64,000 nucleotides of DNA. Source: Eledone cirrhosa. Lineage: Eukaryota; Mollusca; Cephalopoda; Octopoda; Eledonidae. The position numbers and the translations under genes were made by a program. Shown here piece after piece: positions 11,266 to 22,865 of this stretch. Each line of letters starts with the position of its first letter. Within the stretch, counting starts at the first letter, position 1. Below the pieces are notes generated by a model. The model was given only the letters and a program-made list of their open reading frames with translations, ran no database searches and had not been told where the DNA came from. Location of the stretch: assembly GCA_964016885.1 (NCBI GenBank), contig OZ024743.1, positions 341,001,407 to 341,065,406 of the forward strand, given 5' to 3'.

Positions 11266-11358
11266 ATAATTGTTTCTACTTTTGGCACAAGGCCAGCAAT
11301 TACTCAGTACATTACTGGTACTTTATTTTATCGACTTCGTAAGGATAAAAGGCAGTGA
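11266..11358 (-). mobile_element. tRNA-derived SINE, 3' fragment
   Basis: Reads AATTGTTTCTACTTTTGGCA, then the conserved CAAGGCCAGCAATTACTCAG and TTATTTTATCGAC segments of the family seen complete at 36377, 37115, 43396 and 57225. The tRNA-like head is missing. Confidence 0.8.
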
Positions 11359-11404
11359 ATATTTAATAATGATTTTATTTTTTTTCATAACATAATTACT
11401 ACTT

Positions 11405-12130
11405 AATAACGGTTTAGATTTTGCTCGTTCGTTTGTGCGCATCAGCAACATGGAATATGATGACCTCATATTCCACGCCCGCAGAATCCTCCTATTTGAT
11501 AACGGTACTATTTGGGTAAATATATCTGATCTTGATGACTTTTTTGATGACTCCATGGAGTCCTATGACAGTTCTGATGTCGTAACGGCTTATACATTCT
11601 TCATACGCTAAAGACTATATTCCCCAATCACTCCTTTGGTCTATACCGTGACGATGGTCTTTCGATTTCACATGGTTGCAACGGACAGACGCCTGACAGA
11701 TTCCGTAAACATTTAATTGGCATTTAATTGACATCTTTCGTAACTAGGACTTAAAATTACTGTTGATACAAATGTTAGTAATGCAAATTTCCTTCAAGTA
11801 AATTTAGATTTTACCACGTCATATAAACAATGCTATAAGCCTAACGAAAAATTGAAATATATCAAGAAGGCAACATACCACGCACCTGCTGTTTTAAAAA
11901 AAATTTAGTTTCTAATATCAATCTATTAACAACCAGGTATATCTTTCATTAGGCTGCCCCTTACTACAAACAAGGCCTCCTAAATTGTTGTTTTAAATGA
12001 CAAAATTAAGTATACATCCAGTCATTCCCAAACATACTAAAAAACTAATTGAAAAAGAAGAATTATCTGGTTCGCAGATAGACATTTCGCGCCACAACAT
12101 AGAAACAATAAAGTAATCAATCGCAATCCT
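11405..12130 (+). pseudogene. Penelope-like element reverse transcriptase remnant
   Basis: Translation of the plus strand gives a string of Penelope-type RT landmarks in order but in shifting frames. They include LDFARSFVRIS, then HARRILLFDNGTIWV followed by an acidic stretch and DSMESYDSSDVV (11405-11610). Next come GLYRDDGLSIS at 11638-11670, where YRDD is the catalytic box in its Penelope form, then YKPNEKLKYIKKATYHAPAV near 11840-11895 and KRRIIWFADRHF near 12055-12090. Stops and at least one frameshift (between 11610 and 11626) show it is dead. The endonuclease follows in the same orientation, as in intact Penelope-like elements. The family assignment comes from remembered motif patterns, not a search. 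It sits directly after a SINE fragment. Confidence 0.75.
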
Positions 12131-12247
12131 ATTCATGTGGACCGTCAATGAGATTAAACATAAGTTGAAGGAATATATTCGACGTTAATCCGAGCTGCTC
12201 TTGTAGGGTCAAAGAGAACTGCTTTCTCCAATAGAAATGTAATATAA

Positions 12248-12560
12248 AATCCGTTGTGTATAAGGCAAAGATTGCACCCAACAACACAGAAAATTCTAAA
12301 GTTAGCGAAAGATATGACAATATGGTAAAAGATCATTTTAAACAACGTCTTTACAAGCATCTCCACCTCTTCAGGAAACCTGATCTGAAAACTAGTAAAG
12401 ACCCGGCAAAAAAATGTGTGGCAATTGAAGGTGAGAGGAGTCCCCAAAGATCCAGCCCTGGCACCAAGATATGCCGTCTAATATTACAAGGTTTGTCGTA
12501 TCCGAACAATATTTATTTGAACCCAAAGACAAAAATATTAGAGGATGCCTCCATCACAAA
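12248..12560 (+). pseudogene. Penelope-like GIY-YIG endonuclease remnant
   Basis: About 120 bases after the RT remnant, the frame reads VVYKAKIAPNNTENSKV, then DHFKQRLYKHLHLFRKPDLK. These match the opening strand and the FKQR..NH..SFR segment of the GIY-YIG endonuclease that ends Penelope-like proteins. The middle YIG segment is degraded. A +1 shift near 12400 is needed to read VWQLK, the next family landmark. The expected C-terminal cysteine pair is not recognisable. Non-functional. Confidence 0.7.
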
Positions 12561-13040
12561 ACTTAACTGCTTGCCAAATGGAAATACTCAACAAATTCGA
12601 CTGATTTTTAACCACCTTAATTTGATTTAGATATTTCCGTTATATTTTCTTTCTCTCTCCCTTTCCACATTTAGATATAGAATACAATTGTTAATCTATT
12701 CTACTCCATACCTTCATAAATATTACCATCTCCATATTACATTTCACCACATAATACAATACTTCTGCTATAATATACGAACCCTAACGCATGAACTATC
12801 TCGCATTTCTTGGATTTATTTGCCTTTGTTATCATACATTCGTTCGTAATCTGTCGGTTTTAGTAGGCATTACTTTTAACAGTATCTTATGAAATCGTAT
12901 AAGTGCTCGTAGGAAGGACACAATTTTGATAGCTCATGTATTTTAGATGTGTGGTCAACATTGGGCCTTGAAAGTAAAGATTTGTTTCGTGTATGAACAT
13001 AAATAAATAATAATATATTTCTGCTCTCTTCCTTTTTCAT
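12561..13040. other. No recognised feature
   Basis: AT-rich sequence with no long frame. It could include the 3' end of the Penelope-like remnant. Confidence 0.4.
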
Positions 13041-13055
13041 GCTTACATATGTTGT

Positions 13056-13429
13056 ATATACACACACACACAATTATATACACATACACACATATACACA
13101 TACACACATATACACACACATGCATATATATATATATATAAATATATATATACATATATACACACACATACATATATATACATACATATTCATACATACA
13201 TATATACACATACATACATACACACAATCATACATATATACACTCGTACATACAGACACACACATGCATATATATATATATATGCATGTGTGTGTGTGTG
13301 TGTATGTTGTATATACATATAGATCATGCGCAAATGCAAGCACTCGCACGCACACACACACACACACACACACATTTATATATATATAAACTATAAATAA
13401 ACACACATACACGCACGCACACACACACA

Positions 13430-13472
<43 letters not shown>
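13056..13472. repeat. Long complex (CA)n/(TA)n/(CATA)n microsatellite
   Basis: Alternating CA, TA and CATA blocks. All frames here encode only Tyr-Ile, His-Thr or Cys-Val repeats. Confidence 0.95.
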
Positions 13473-13476
<4 letters not shown>

Positions 13477-14525
13477 CATGTTTATGTAAAATACTTGGCT
13501 ACTTACATTATAAACGAATAAATATATATACATAGATCTTTTGATGGGGAACTCTAAGTTGAAATCCTCAGATAGATGCGGGATTTCATCACTGATATTT
13601 ATTACTTACTTTATGCCAGGCATCTACGTTATTTTTCTTATTCCGCTTTTCGACCCCTATGTTGGTTTTTGTAATATATATTGTTCTAGAAAATTAACCA
13701 GATTTCAATGTTTATGTGTTTCCCTTTCACCAAACTCTATATGACTTTAATATAGGTGATATATAGTGATAATAAAAGCAAGAAGAAGAATATGGTAGAA
13801 ACACAAATTATTATTGTTGCTACTGCTAACGTTTTATGATTTGAGTATTCTTATATTTACAGCATGATTTCATTGCATAACAAAACGTAACTCCATGTGC
13901 CTAGCTTGCGTAAAGAGCTTTGCATTTCTATTTTATATATATGTTCAGCTTGTTAATTTCAGTGTGTACGTCCTGGAATTTTCATTTCATATCTCTTTTA
14001 ATCTTCTTGACAATATCCATGTCAGCTATTGTTATAGTGGATCTTTCTGTGTTCAATCCCAATATTCTGGTTATCTCTAGCTCTTAATATATATATATTG
14101 GGATAGATTCTTTATTTCTTATAGATATATATTTTTGTCAGTTGGAATTGATACATCGATTAAATGACGTTTCCTTTTCTGACAGTTCTAGATAACAATA
14201 TTCAGTCGATATTCTTGATATTAGTTTTGTATTTTCTTTCCTAACAAGCTTTTGATGTTCCTGCTGGTAAGATATTAGTGAAGTGCTACAAGAAAAATTG
14301 TTTCGGTGTTAGCTTTGAGCTCTGTGCTTCTCCGTCTCTGCAAAGGTATTTTTCCTTAATCAGTTCTGCTTTATTCAGTCATGCCAAATATTCACCATGT
14401 AGGGGTTTTCTTGTCATCGACACAGCGTGACATTATAATTCCATCTTCAACTGGGATATTAGATTTTAAAATTATACTGTGCTTTCTCCCTTCATTCCTT
14501 GGTGTATTGTCAATTTCCTTATTGA
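13473..14525. other. No recognised feature
   Basis: AT-rich, with several frames of 60-70 codons lacking any family resemblance. No splice-supported exon could be argued. Confidence 0.5.
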
Positions 14526-14546
14526 ATATATATATATATAAATACA

Positions 14547-14634
<88 letters not shown>
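14526..14634. repeat. (CA)n microsatellite
   Basis: Near-perfect CA run of about 90 bases framed by short TA runs. Confidence 0.95.
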
Positions 14635-14636
<2 letters not shown>

Positions 14637-14805
14637 ACATTGAAAATAAGACCAAATACTGTTACTTATGTCATATTTCAATTAACGCACGTTTCTTACA
14701 GCGTATAACATTTATTATTAGCTAATAGAATATATAATCCAATAATTGGATTCATCAGAATTATGAACACATATAAGAAACATTATTACCTCTGTAAATG
14801 GTGGA

Positions 14806-14900
14806 TTGACTTTGCCTTTCATCTTTACGGGGTCGATAAAATAAAGTACCAGTACTGCACTGAGTAATTGCTGGCCTTGTGCCTAAAGTAGAAATAATTA
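14806..14900 (+). mobile_element. tRNA-derived SINE, 5'-truncated copy with target duplication
   Basis: Begins inside the body at TTGACTTTGCCTTTCATC and runs through the tail AAAGTAGAAATAATT. ATTATTACCTCTGTAAAT at 14783-14800 and ATTATTACCTCTATAAAT at 14897-14914 are probable target-site duplications with one mismatch. This supports insertion of an already truncated copy. Confidence 0.8.
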
Positions 14901-15092
14901 TTACCTCTATAAATCATTTCGTATACGCGTATAAGGAGTTGGGTGTCGGTCAATGACAACTTCTTATTCCATCTTTGAGGGTCTTCACACTATTTTATAA
15001 GCAATATTAAAGCATCTCCGCGTATGAGCATATCACCCTTTATGTTAAATGTATCCCCTCAGCGTCTCGTAGAAGTCTGAGAAATCGGCTAC

Positions 15093-15095
<3 letters not shown>

Positions 15096-15157
<62 letters not shown>

Positions 15158-15165
15158 AAGAGAGA
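15096..15165. repeat. (AT)n-(AG)n microsatellite
   Basis: AT run followed by AG run. Confidence 0.95.
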
Positions 15166-15524
15166 GTGAACGTAATATAACAGTATTGAAAGGTGTATTT
15201 CAAACTAAGGATTATCTGATGCATAGAACCCGAGTTCATCCATATCCGAAAAATAGTTCATTTTCAATTTGCATCTGACTCTACTCAATCAATATTTTGT
15301 TAACGCCCAGAAGAAAATACTCCCCTTTTAATTAGGTTGTAATCGTCTCGCTATTTTATTTGTTCAGAATTACTTAAAGTACGTAATTAATGCAATTTCA
15401 TACATGGTAATTCCATCCACAATCCCCGTGTAGGAATCACTGTGTAAAGCGTTCTGCTAATCAATCCGTCTCATGCTCAGGTGCGTCATTCGCTTTACTG
15501 ATCTGTAAGAGATATTAACTGATA

Positions 15525-15867
15525 CAGTGTACCCCCGGCATTCGCAGTTCCGTTTATTCACGGAATTTTTCTCAGAATCTAACTAATAATTATTCGTGAG
15601 AACCACCGCATAATCTTAATTATTTTCCACGATTTTTTAAATGGCTTTTTTCGTGGTAATATATATTGTTAACGCTAAATTAAAAAAAAAAACCGTATTT
15701 GCCGGCCCATTGGACACTCCTTCGCATAAGATGCTTCTTATTTTTATATTTTACGTTATATTTTTACATTCATAAGCATTTTTATGGATCACGTCAATTA
15801 TTCGCGTCTTTTCAATTCTTCGCGGGTGATCTAGGAACGTAACCCCGCGAATACCGGAGTACAACTG
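15525..15867. mobile_element. pogo/Tigger-like MITE
   Basis: The left end CAGTGTACCCCCGGCATTCG and the complement of the right end, CAGTTGTACTCCGGTATTCG, match closely. TA lies on each side (15523-15524 and 15868-15869), the usual Tc1/mariner/pogo target duplication. The inner GGAACGTAACCCCGCGAATA is a common Tigger-type subterminal sequence. It is 343 bp with no transposase frame, so non-autonomous. Confidence 0.8.
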
Positions 15868-17184
15868 TATATGATGAGCCTTTTCAGCAATCCTTTTCTA
15901 CTTCTAGAATTGAATTGTTTTTCTCCAGACATTAATTTGTTCTGTGATATTATTGCACATAATTCTTTTTGACACTACATATTTGTGTCTGTAGATTTGG
16001 AGATTTGCTTGCAAGTATTGTTTCTGGGTCATTCACTAGATTATTAAATATAGTTGCTTGTACTTTTTGTGCGACTATTTAATATTTAAACAAGAAGCTT
16101 TGAACATTATCACTTCACCTTTAATTTTGTCAATCATTTTTATTGCACCTTTGTGTTTTTCTTCTTTCATATTACTGTTACGTTACTTCACAAGTTGTTT
16201 CTGATATTCTCGTTCATACATATCCCTTTGCTATACATCCCAAAAGTTCTTCTACTCCCCTTGCATTACTTTCCATTGTGATTTCATCTAGCTTTCGGTA
16301 AAATCCCCTTTGATCAATATATTACATTTTTCAAACAATCCTTCGCTTTTTATTACGATTTAACAATGATTTCTTCTTTTAAGGTTTATTGGTTACAGAT
16401 ATTAAGTTTTTACGATGATGTAATTTTATCTCCTAGCTTTTCTATTATTTTTTTTATTTTTGTCGTTTCGATATTTCCCTATCTTTTCTCTTATTTTTGT
16501 TAACCCTTTACCATTTACATTACTCGCTATATATTATTATATGTTTACAATAAAGGCTTTACCTCACATAATTATCTCACATAATATCGAATCTACGAGA
16601 TTTTGAAATTATTTATTTTGAGGACAATACCTTAACGTCAGTATGAGTGACCAGTTACAGCCAATTTGGACAGAAAGAGGTGAGAGAATTCTGCTTGAAT
16701 TCTGGCTGGTTTACATGCTAAAGAGTTATTTTCTTAGTTCAGATATACTTTTATAAGCACATATGAGAATGTTCTCGTATGCCTTTTTAACTACAGTTGC
16801 TGATGTCTGTAGATACTTTAATTTATCCTCGTATTTGTTTCAACATGGATTACGAATATCCCGTTTGTTTCTATCTATTGTTAATTATATTTTATCTTGA
16901 AGCTCATATGAGGGAAGGTATTTTATTGGTTCATGAGAATAAGTTTTATCGATTTAAATTTAGAATTGCAATTACATTTAGTTTGTCAGAGTTGTGTATG
17001 GTGGTGTTGAGGATTAATTGAGTTACCCCATGCGCATGTCTCGATTGTGTGATTCTTTTTTGTTGCTTTAATGTTCCACATCGTTATTGTTATTGGTTCT
17101 TATCGATTTATTAATGTCTTTATGGTCATTGTTGATCACAAATTATTTATTTATTTATTTATTCGTTTATTTATTAATGTATTA
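15868..17184. other. No recognised feature
   Basis: T-rich sequence on the plus strand. Short frames only, the longest about 75 codons near 16797-17021, without recognisable domains. Confidence 0.5.

Positions 17185-17217
<33 letters not shown>
17185..17217. repeat. (ATT)n microsatellite at 3' end of LINE B1
   Basis: ATT trinucleotide run that immediately precedes the 3' end of a minus-strand LINE. It is the first of the ATT tracts that bound the LINEs in this window. Confidence 0.9.
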
Positions 17218-19348
17218 TGCATTTATCTTGCTTTATGTTTATACGAGTTATCACCAAGTCACAACCAGTGACCTCAAGAGACAACAAGGTCCGCCATGTT
17301 CAAGAAAGAACATACATATTCACACATGCATCCTTAGTGTTTAGACTTGTGATGTACTTATATTGACAGTATTGATGTACTTATATTGTACTTGTGATGT
17401 ACTTATACTAGTATATGGGCAGTTCCCATTAGTACTATCTTTTGTATTTCTCCTATACGCGGGTTTCCTGGGATTTGCGATAAGTAGTCGTTAGACCCCT
17501 TAGGTATCATTCCCAGAGCGCCTACAACCACTGGTATTGTTTTAGTTCTCAATTTCCACATTTTTCCAATTTCTATCTCCAGGTCCTTATACTTGCTCAA
17601 TTTTTCAAATGTTTTTATAGATACATTCTTGTCTATTGGAACAGACATATCAATTAGCAGGCATACCCTCCTTTGAAAGTCCTTCAATATTATATCAGGT
17701 CTATTTGCATCTATTTTTCGGTCTGTTTGGATGCTAAAGTTCCACAAGATTGAGATGTGATCTTTTTCAAGTATGGGAGGTGGTTGATGCTCCCACCAAT
17801 TCTTTTGATGGGGCAGGTCAAAATGCTTACACATTATCCAATGTATGTATTGTGCAGCTCTGTCATGCCTGTTTAGGTATTCGGTTGGAGCTATAGGACT
17901 GCACATTGAAATTATATGGTCAATGGTCTCTGGTTGTTTTTTGCATACACGGCATAATGGGCTGCACCCATTTTTTTATTATGTTGGCTTGGTAATTTTT
18001 TGTTGGCAGACACTGATCTTGTGCGGATATAATCAGTCCTTCAGTCTCCGATTTCAGTCCAGAGGATGCCAACCACTGATGGATTAAAGTTTTGTCAACA
18101 TCAGGATTGTTAGCTCGCTCTGGGTATTTTCCATACAGAGGCTTTTCTTGCCATTTCTTAGCCAGTTTCTGTAGCAGTTCTTTCTTTGCAGTTACTTTTA
18201 CCTGCTTTGCTTTTTCTGTGTTTTCCATTTCAGCAGTAAATGGGACTTCTGAAATTTGTAGTCCATTACTGTATCTTTGTGCATCTTTTGTAATGGAATA
18301 TGATCTTTTGGTGCTTTCGTGTTTCAAAACGAGTTTGATCATCCAATCATGTGATTCCCTTAGATATGTGGATAATCCAATTGTTGCAGTTTTCAACGCA
18401 ATGTCTAACTGGATTAACCCACGTCCTCCTTCTTTCCTAGGGAGATATATTCTATCTATGTCTGCCTTAGGCTGATGCATTCTGTGCATGGTTAAGAATT
18501 TTCGGATTTTTGTATCGAGCCTACGGATCTCTGTGCTTGACCAGTTGATGACATTGTAACTGTAGGTTACTACTGGTATGGCAAGCGTGTTTATGGCATC
18601 GATCCTATTCCTTGCATTCAATTCCGTTCTTAAGATTGCTCTGACTCTGCGGTAACATTCCTTCCTTATCCTTTCCCTCATTGTCGAGTGCTTGATTCCG
18701 TCTCCTTCACAAACACCTAGATATTTGTAAGTTTGTTCTTGATCAAGCTCTCTTATCACGTTCCCCCGATCAAGATTAATGTCTGAACTCTTCAGCAGCT
18801 TTCCTCTGGTGAACGTTGCTTTGGCGCATTTATCCAGTCCAAACTATTTTAATGTCATCACTGAACTGCTTCACAGTGGATAATAGCCCTTGCAATTGTT
18901 CATCATTTTTTGCAAATAGTTTCAGGTCATCCATGTAGAACAGGTGATTAATGGTTTTGTCATAGACTCTATATCCATGTTTTGTTTCATTGAGCATTTT
19001 ACTTAATGGTATAAGTGCGATGCAGAATAAAAGCGGTGATAAAGAGTCACCCTGAAAAATTCCACAATTAATGTTAACTTCTCCAGCTTCCAGTGATTTT
19101 GTTTCACTATTCAAAAGGAGTGTCGTTCTCCATGTCCTCATACTGAATGACAAAAACCTCCTGACAACGGGGGATATTTTGAAAATCTCTAAACATTTTT
19201 CAATCCAACTGTGTGACAAACTATCAAATGCTTTTTTATAATCTATCCAAGCAATCGATAGATTTTTGTGTCTATTATGACAATCTTCCAGTATCATTTT
19301 GTTAACCAGAAGCTGATCCTTACAGCCATATGAGCCTCGTTTACACCC
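17218..19348 (-). pseudogene. LINE family B, copy B1, 5'-truncated and frameshifted
   Basis: Carries the C-terminal half of the family B protein: reverse transcriptase with FYMDDLKLF, then the CRVC finger region, then a restriction-like endonuclease with RPDIILKD and LIDMSVPID. Two frameshifts break it. One is an extra T in the run at about 17969-17975, the other a loss of two bases near 18848 (CAAACTATTTT against CAAACTCCATTTT in B2). The 3' end holds local duplications of GATGTACTTATATTG, and the last codons differ from other copies. The 5' end stops abruptly at an (ATT)n tract (19349), within the reverse transcriptase. Sequence is otherwise very close to B2. Confidence 0.9.

Positions 19349-19386
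<38 letters not shown>
19349..19386. repeat. (ATT)n between LINEs B1 and A1
   Basis: ATT run that is both the 5' boundary of B1 and the 3' boundary of A1. Confidence 0.9.
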
Positions 19387-19472
19387 GTTATTGTTATTCC
19401 TTGAATCTCAGTCATTGATGTTGGTTAACTGGAAAGTCCGTTGGATTGAATATCAAGCCACTACCTGCAGCC

Positions 19473-22400
19473 TCAGATATTCAGGACGTATCGGAGGGTT
19501 CTTGCCGTTCCAAGCAAGCATGCCTTTTGAAGCGTTCCAAAAAGCGTGAAGGGGCCGATTTTCTTTAACCATCCCTGGAAACCTTTGGAGATAGTCCCCA
19601 GTGCGCCTATGACAATCGGGATCACTTTGACTTCATGGCAGTTCCAAATCCTTTTCACCTCCCACTTTAGGTCCTGGTATCGGTTAATTTTCTCCCTCTC
19701 CTTCTCTTGCACTCTCGTGTCGAACGGGCAGGCCACATCCACAATCAGGCACGATCTTTTTTCTTTGTCCACAACCACCAGGTCAGGTCTATTGTGTTCC
19801 AGTTTTTTGTCCGTCTGTATCCTAAAATCCCACAGCACCTTCACCTGATTGTTCTCCATCACCGCCTCTGGCCTATGCTCATACCATTTCTCAGAATGTG
19901 GTAGATTGTTTACTTTGCACAGGTGCCAGTGGATCACCCTGCCCATCACATCGTGTCTCCAGCCCTTATAGTGGGTCTGGGCTAGGTGTTTACACTCGGA
20001 CACAATGTGAGCCACAGTCTCCTCTCTCTCTCCACAGATCCTGCACAGTGGGCTAGCCTCCTCCTTGTAGATATGGTGCTTCAACCACTTCGTTTTGAGG
20101 GCCTGCTCCTGCGCAGCCATTAGCATTCCTTCTGTAGCCTTTTTGAGGTCTCCTCTTCTCAACCAGTTCCATGTCTGTGGATCTCTAAATTCAGTTTTCT
20201 CAAAGAAGGTACTATGAAGGGATTTTCCCTTAAGGCTGCTCTTCCTCCTTGATGTTATTTCCTCCTTGGGTATCCCCTGGCCTACTGTCCCCTCCTTCAG
20301 TACAGCTCTGAGCATTGGCTCCTTACTATAGGTCACGTATTTGTATAGGTTGTTTTTCTCCATCTGAACACAGTCCTCTATGCTGATAAGACCTCTTCCA
20401 CCCTCAGATCTCCTTAGGTAGAGTCTATCGACATCACTCCTCTTGTGGAACATGTTGTAGATAGTCAATAGCTTCCTAGTCTTCCTATCCATTTCTTTTT
20501 GTTCAGCAACATTCCATCTCAGAATTCCCGCACTGTACCTAATAATAGACACAGCTCGGGAATTTACTGCGCTTATGGCATTTCTGCTGTTCAGATGTGA
20601 CTTCAATACGCTCCTTACTCTCCGAATGTATTCAGTTCTTAACAATTCCTTCATTTTTTTGTTCTTTATGCCATCAGCCTCCAGAACGCCCAAATACTTG
20701 TATCCTTCCTCAGAGTCAATTTCCTTTATCATCTCACCTGTTGGTATCTGGATCCCGTTACTTCTGCTCAACCTACCCCTCCTCATCACAATGACTCCAC
20801 ATTTACCAATACCAAACTGCATACATATATCACTGCTGAAAATACGGACAGTGTCAACAAGCACATCCAACTCCTTCTCACTTTTCCCGAAGAGCTTAAG
20901 GTCGTCCATGAAGAGGAGGTGATTGATGGTAAGCTCTCCCCTTCCCAACTTGTATCCTGCTCTCACTTTTCGCAGCATAATGGTCAAGGGCATCAGGGCA
21001 AGGACAAACAACAGAGGGGACAGGCTATCTCCCTGGAAGATACCTCTCTTGATCTTCACGCTTCCCAAGGATACTCCAGTTGATGTCAACTCTGTCTCCC
21101 AGGACCCCATACTCCTGCCCAGCAACTGTCTGATGTTATCTGCCACCCTGAAGATCTCCAGGCTTTTGGTGATCCAGGAATGAGGCACCATGTCAAATGC
21201 CTTTCTGTAGTCTATCCATCCCATGGCAAGATCAGTGTGTCTCCTCCTGCAATTCCCCATTACCATCTTATCAATAAGCAACTGGTCCTTTGTACCACGT
21301 GACTTCTTTCGGCATCCTTTCTGTTCGTCCGGCAACAAGTTGTTTGTGTGGAGGTGATGGTAGATTTCCTCAGACACAATGCTCGTCAACAGTTTCCACA
21401 TTACGGGCAGACATGTGATAGGTCTATAGTTGGTGACATCATTACCCTTGATTTGGTCTTTCATTATCAGAACTGTGGTACCTTTTGTCAACCACTCTGG
21501 CACCTCACCCGACACCAAGCAGTCATTGAACATGGCCGTCAGCTTCGGGTGGAGGGATGTTAAATGTTTAATCCAATACCCCTGCACACCATCTGGGCCT
21601 GGTGATTTCCAGTTGGTTAGTTTTTTGGCTTGCCCCTTAAGAGTTTCAACTGTGATACTCAAATCAGTCTGTTGCTGTGCCTGCTCACCGATCTCCCTCT
21701 GTACTGTCTCAATCCACCCTGCCTGGGCATTGTGTCTAACATCCTGCTCCCATATTCCTCTCCAGAATGTTTTAGCTTGTTCCGCCCCAGGGATCAAGTC
21801 GGTGCCTCTTTCTTTCCCCTCAAGCTGTCCAAACAGCATCTTCTGGTTGTTGTCGAACATGCGGTTCTGTTTATACTGACTGACTCTGTTCTCGTATCGC
21901 CTGATTTTGGCACTCTTTGCTACAATGCGTTGCTTCAATTCCTCTATGATAATATTTAGCTTTTTACTCCTAGTTTTGTATTTTATTTCCAGTCTATTTT
22001 TAGTGCCTATGTTTTTTAGTGTCCCATTCAGTAGTGACTCAAGCTTTCCTATGTCATTTCTCATTTCCCCGATTTGCCCACTCAGTCGCTTCTTCCACCA
22101 CGGCTCTGCTCTTTCTTGTCTGTTGTTTCCTCTCGCTTTTATACCAAGTAGTTTCCTCACCGTATTTGCTGTTGCTTTGAGGATATTGTTGCACTGGTGA
22201 AGACTCCTCGCCTCAAGGTATGGGATGACTTTGTTTACCTTAGCTGTTGTTTCTTTTAACTTTTTCCTGTCTACAAATCTTAGGTTCATAGGTCTCCCAC
22301 TATCATTGTTCAACTCATCTACCACTAAATTTAGGATGTCAACCGAATCTTGTCCTAGCCCGTCAGCATTCATCTCCTCAGTGGCCGTATCTCTGTTCCA

Positions 22401-22865
22401 GGTATTATTTATCTCAGTATTCAGATCATTGTCTGCTTCGGGTGGTTCCTTCGCTCTCAGGACCTCCTCACCTTCATTTCCCGCCGGCTCGCTTGTCTGG
22501 CATACTACACCCGCCATCTCCAAGCCATTCTCTCTGCTCAGTTCCTCCAGTTCCAGCTCGCTTATCCACCCATTAGTTCTTATTACCCGAGCCTGCCCGG
22601 CCAATTTTTGTTCATCTAATTTAAATAAACCAATCTCGTTCCAGATGTTATGCATCCGTCTCCTGTAGCCCCTCTCCTTGGGGTTACTTTTCAGGTAGCA
22701 TTGCATAACAGTTCTATTCAATTCTTTCGTCCAGTTGGTTCTGGCCCCTTTCCTTCTTCTTCTTCCTCCAACATCAGCAGTATTTCGTTGACAGTCAGGT
22801 TCCTGCTGCTGAGCCAGGGGGCACCTGTTGGGTGAGAGTCTGTCACATGACGTTCTAGTCTCCAT
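19473..22865 (-). CDS. LINE family A protein: DNA-binding, reverse transcriptase, restriction-like endonuclease
   Basis: An uninterrupted 1130-residue frame starting at ATG. Residues about 35-115 are basic and Myb/SANT-like (WTKELNRTVMQCYL, then RGYRRRM). This is followed by a coiled, charged linker. Reverse transcriptase begins near residue 415 (NWKSPGPDG), with [28 protein letters not shown], the catalytic FMDDLK near 652 and YKYLGV near 722. Near residue 938 is CRICGEREETVAHIVSEC, a CX2CX8HX4C finger. Then RPDLVVVD and IVDVACPFD (about 1023-1049) give the acidic residues of a PD-(D/E)XK restriction-like endonuclease. This order is that of R4/Dong/Rex6-type non-LTR elements. The protein would nick a target and reverse transcribe its own RNA there. 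YMDD/FMDD replaces the commoner YADD. Confidence 0.92.
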   Translation of the reverse strand: METRTSCDRLSPNRCPLAQQQEPDCQRNTADVGGRRRRKGARTNWTKELNRTVMQCYLKSNPKERGYRRRMHNIWNEIGLFKLDEQKLAGQARVIRTNGWISELELEELSRENGLEMAGVVCQTSEPAGNEGEEVLRAKEPPEADNDLNTEINNTWNRDTATEEMNADGLGQDSVDILNLVVDELNNDSGRPMNLRFVDRKKLKETTAKVNKVIPYLEARSLHQCNNILKATANTVRKLLGIKARGNNRQERAEPWWKKRLSGQIGEMRNDIGKLESLLNGTLKNIGTKNRLEIKYKTRSKKLNIIIEELKQRIVAKSAKIRRYENRVSQYKQNRMFDNNQKMLFGQLEGKERGTDLIPGAEQAKTFWRGIWEQDVRHNAQAGWIETVQREIGEQAQQQTDLSITVETLKGQAKKLTNWKSPGPDGVQGYWIKHLTSLHPKLTAMFNDCLVSGEVPEWLTKGTTVLIMKDQIKGNDVTNYRPITCLPVMWKLLTSIVSEEIYHHLHTNNLLPDEQKGCRKKSRGTKDQLLIDKMVMGNCRRRHTDLAMGWIDYRKAFDMVPHSWITKSLEIFRVADNIRQLLGRSMGSWETELTSTGVSLGSVKIKRGIFQGDSLSPLLFVLALMPLTIMLRKVRAGYKLGRGELTINHLLFMDDLKLFGKSEKELDVLVDTVRIFSSDICMQFGIGKCGVIVMRRGRLSRSNGIQIPTGEMIKEIDSEEGYKYLGVLEADGIKNKKMKELLRTEYIRRVRSVLKSHLNSRNAISAVNSRAVSIIRYSAGILRWNVAEQKEMDRKTRKLLTIYNMFHKRSDVDRLYLRRSEGGRGLISIEDCVQMEKNNLYKYVTYSKEPMLRAVLKEGTVGQGIPKEEITSRRKSSLKGKSLHSTFFEKTEFRDPQTWNWLRRGDLKKATEGMLMAAQEQALKTKWLKHHIYKEEASPLCRICGEREETVAHIVSECKHLAQTHYKGWRHDVMGRVIHWHLCKVNNLPHSEKWYEHRPEAVMENNQVKVLWDFRIQTDKKLEHNRPDLVVVDKEKRSCLIVDVACPFDTRVQEKEREKINRYQDLKWEVKRIWNCHEVKVIPIVIGALGTISKGFQGWLKKIGPFTLFGTLQKACLLGTARTLRYVLNI

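Noticed and set aside
16797..17021. Small gene candidate (74 codons)
   Set aside because: AT-rich chance frame, no domain, no supporting signals.
20575..22668. Plus-strand frames of 60-150 codons opposite the LINE A protein
   Set aside because: Antisense shadows of a conserved coding region. They recur at 58623-60716 only because A3 is a copy of A1.
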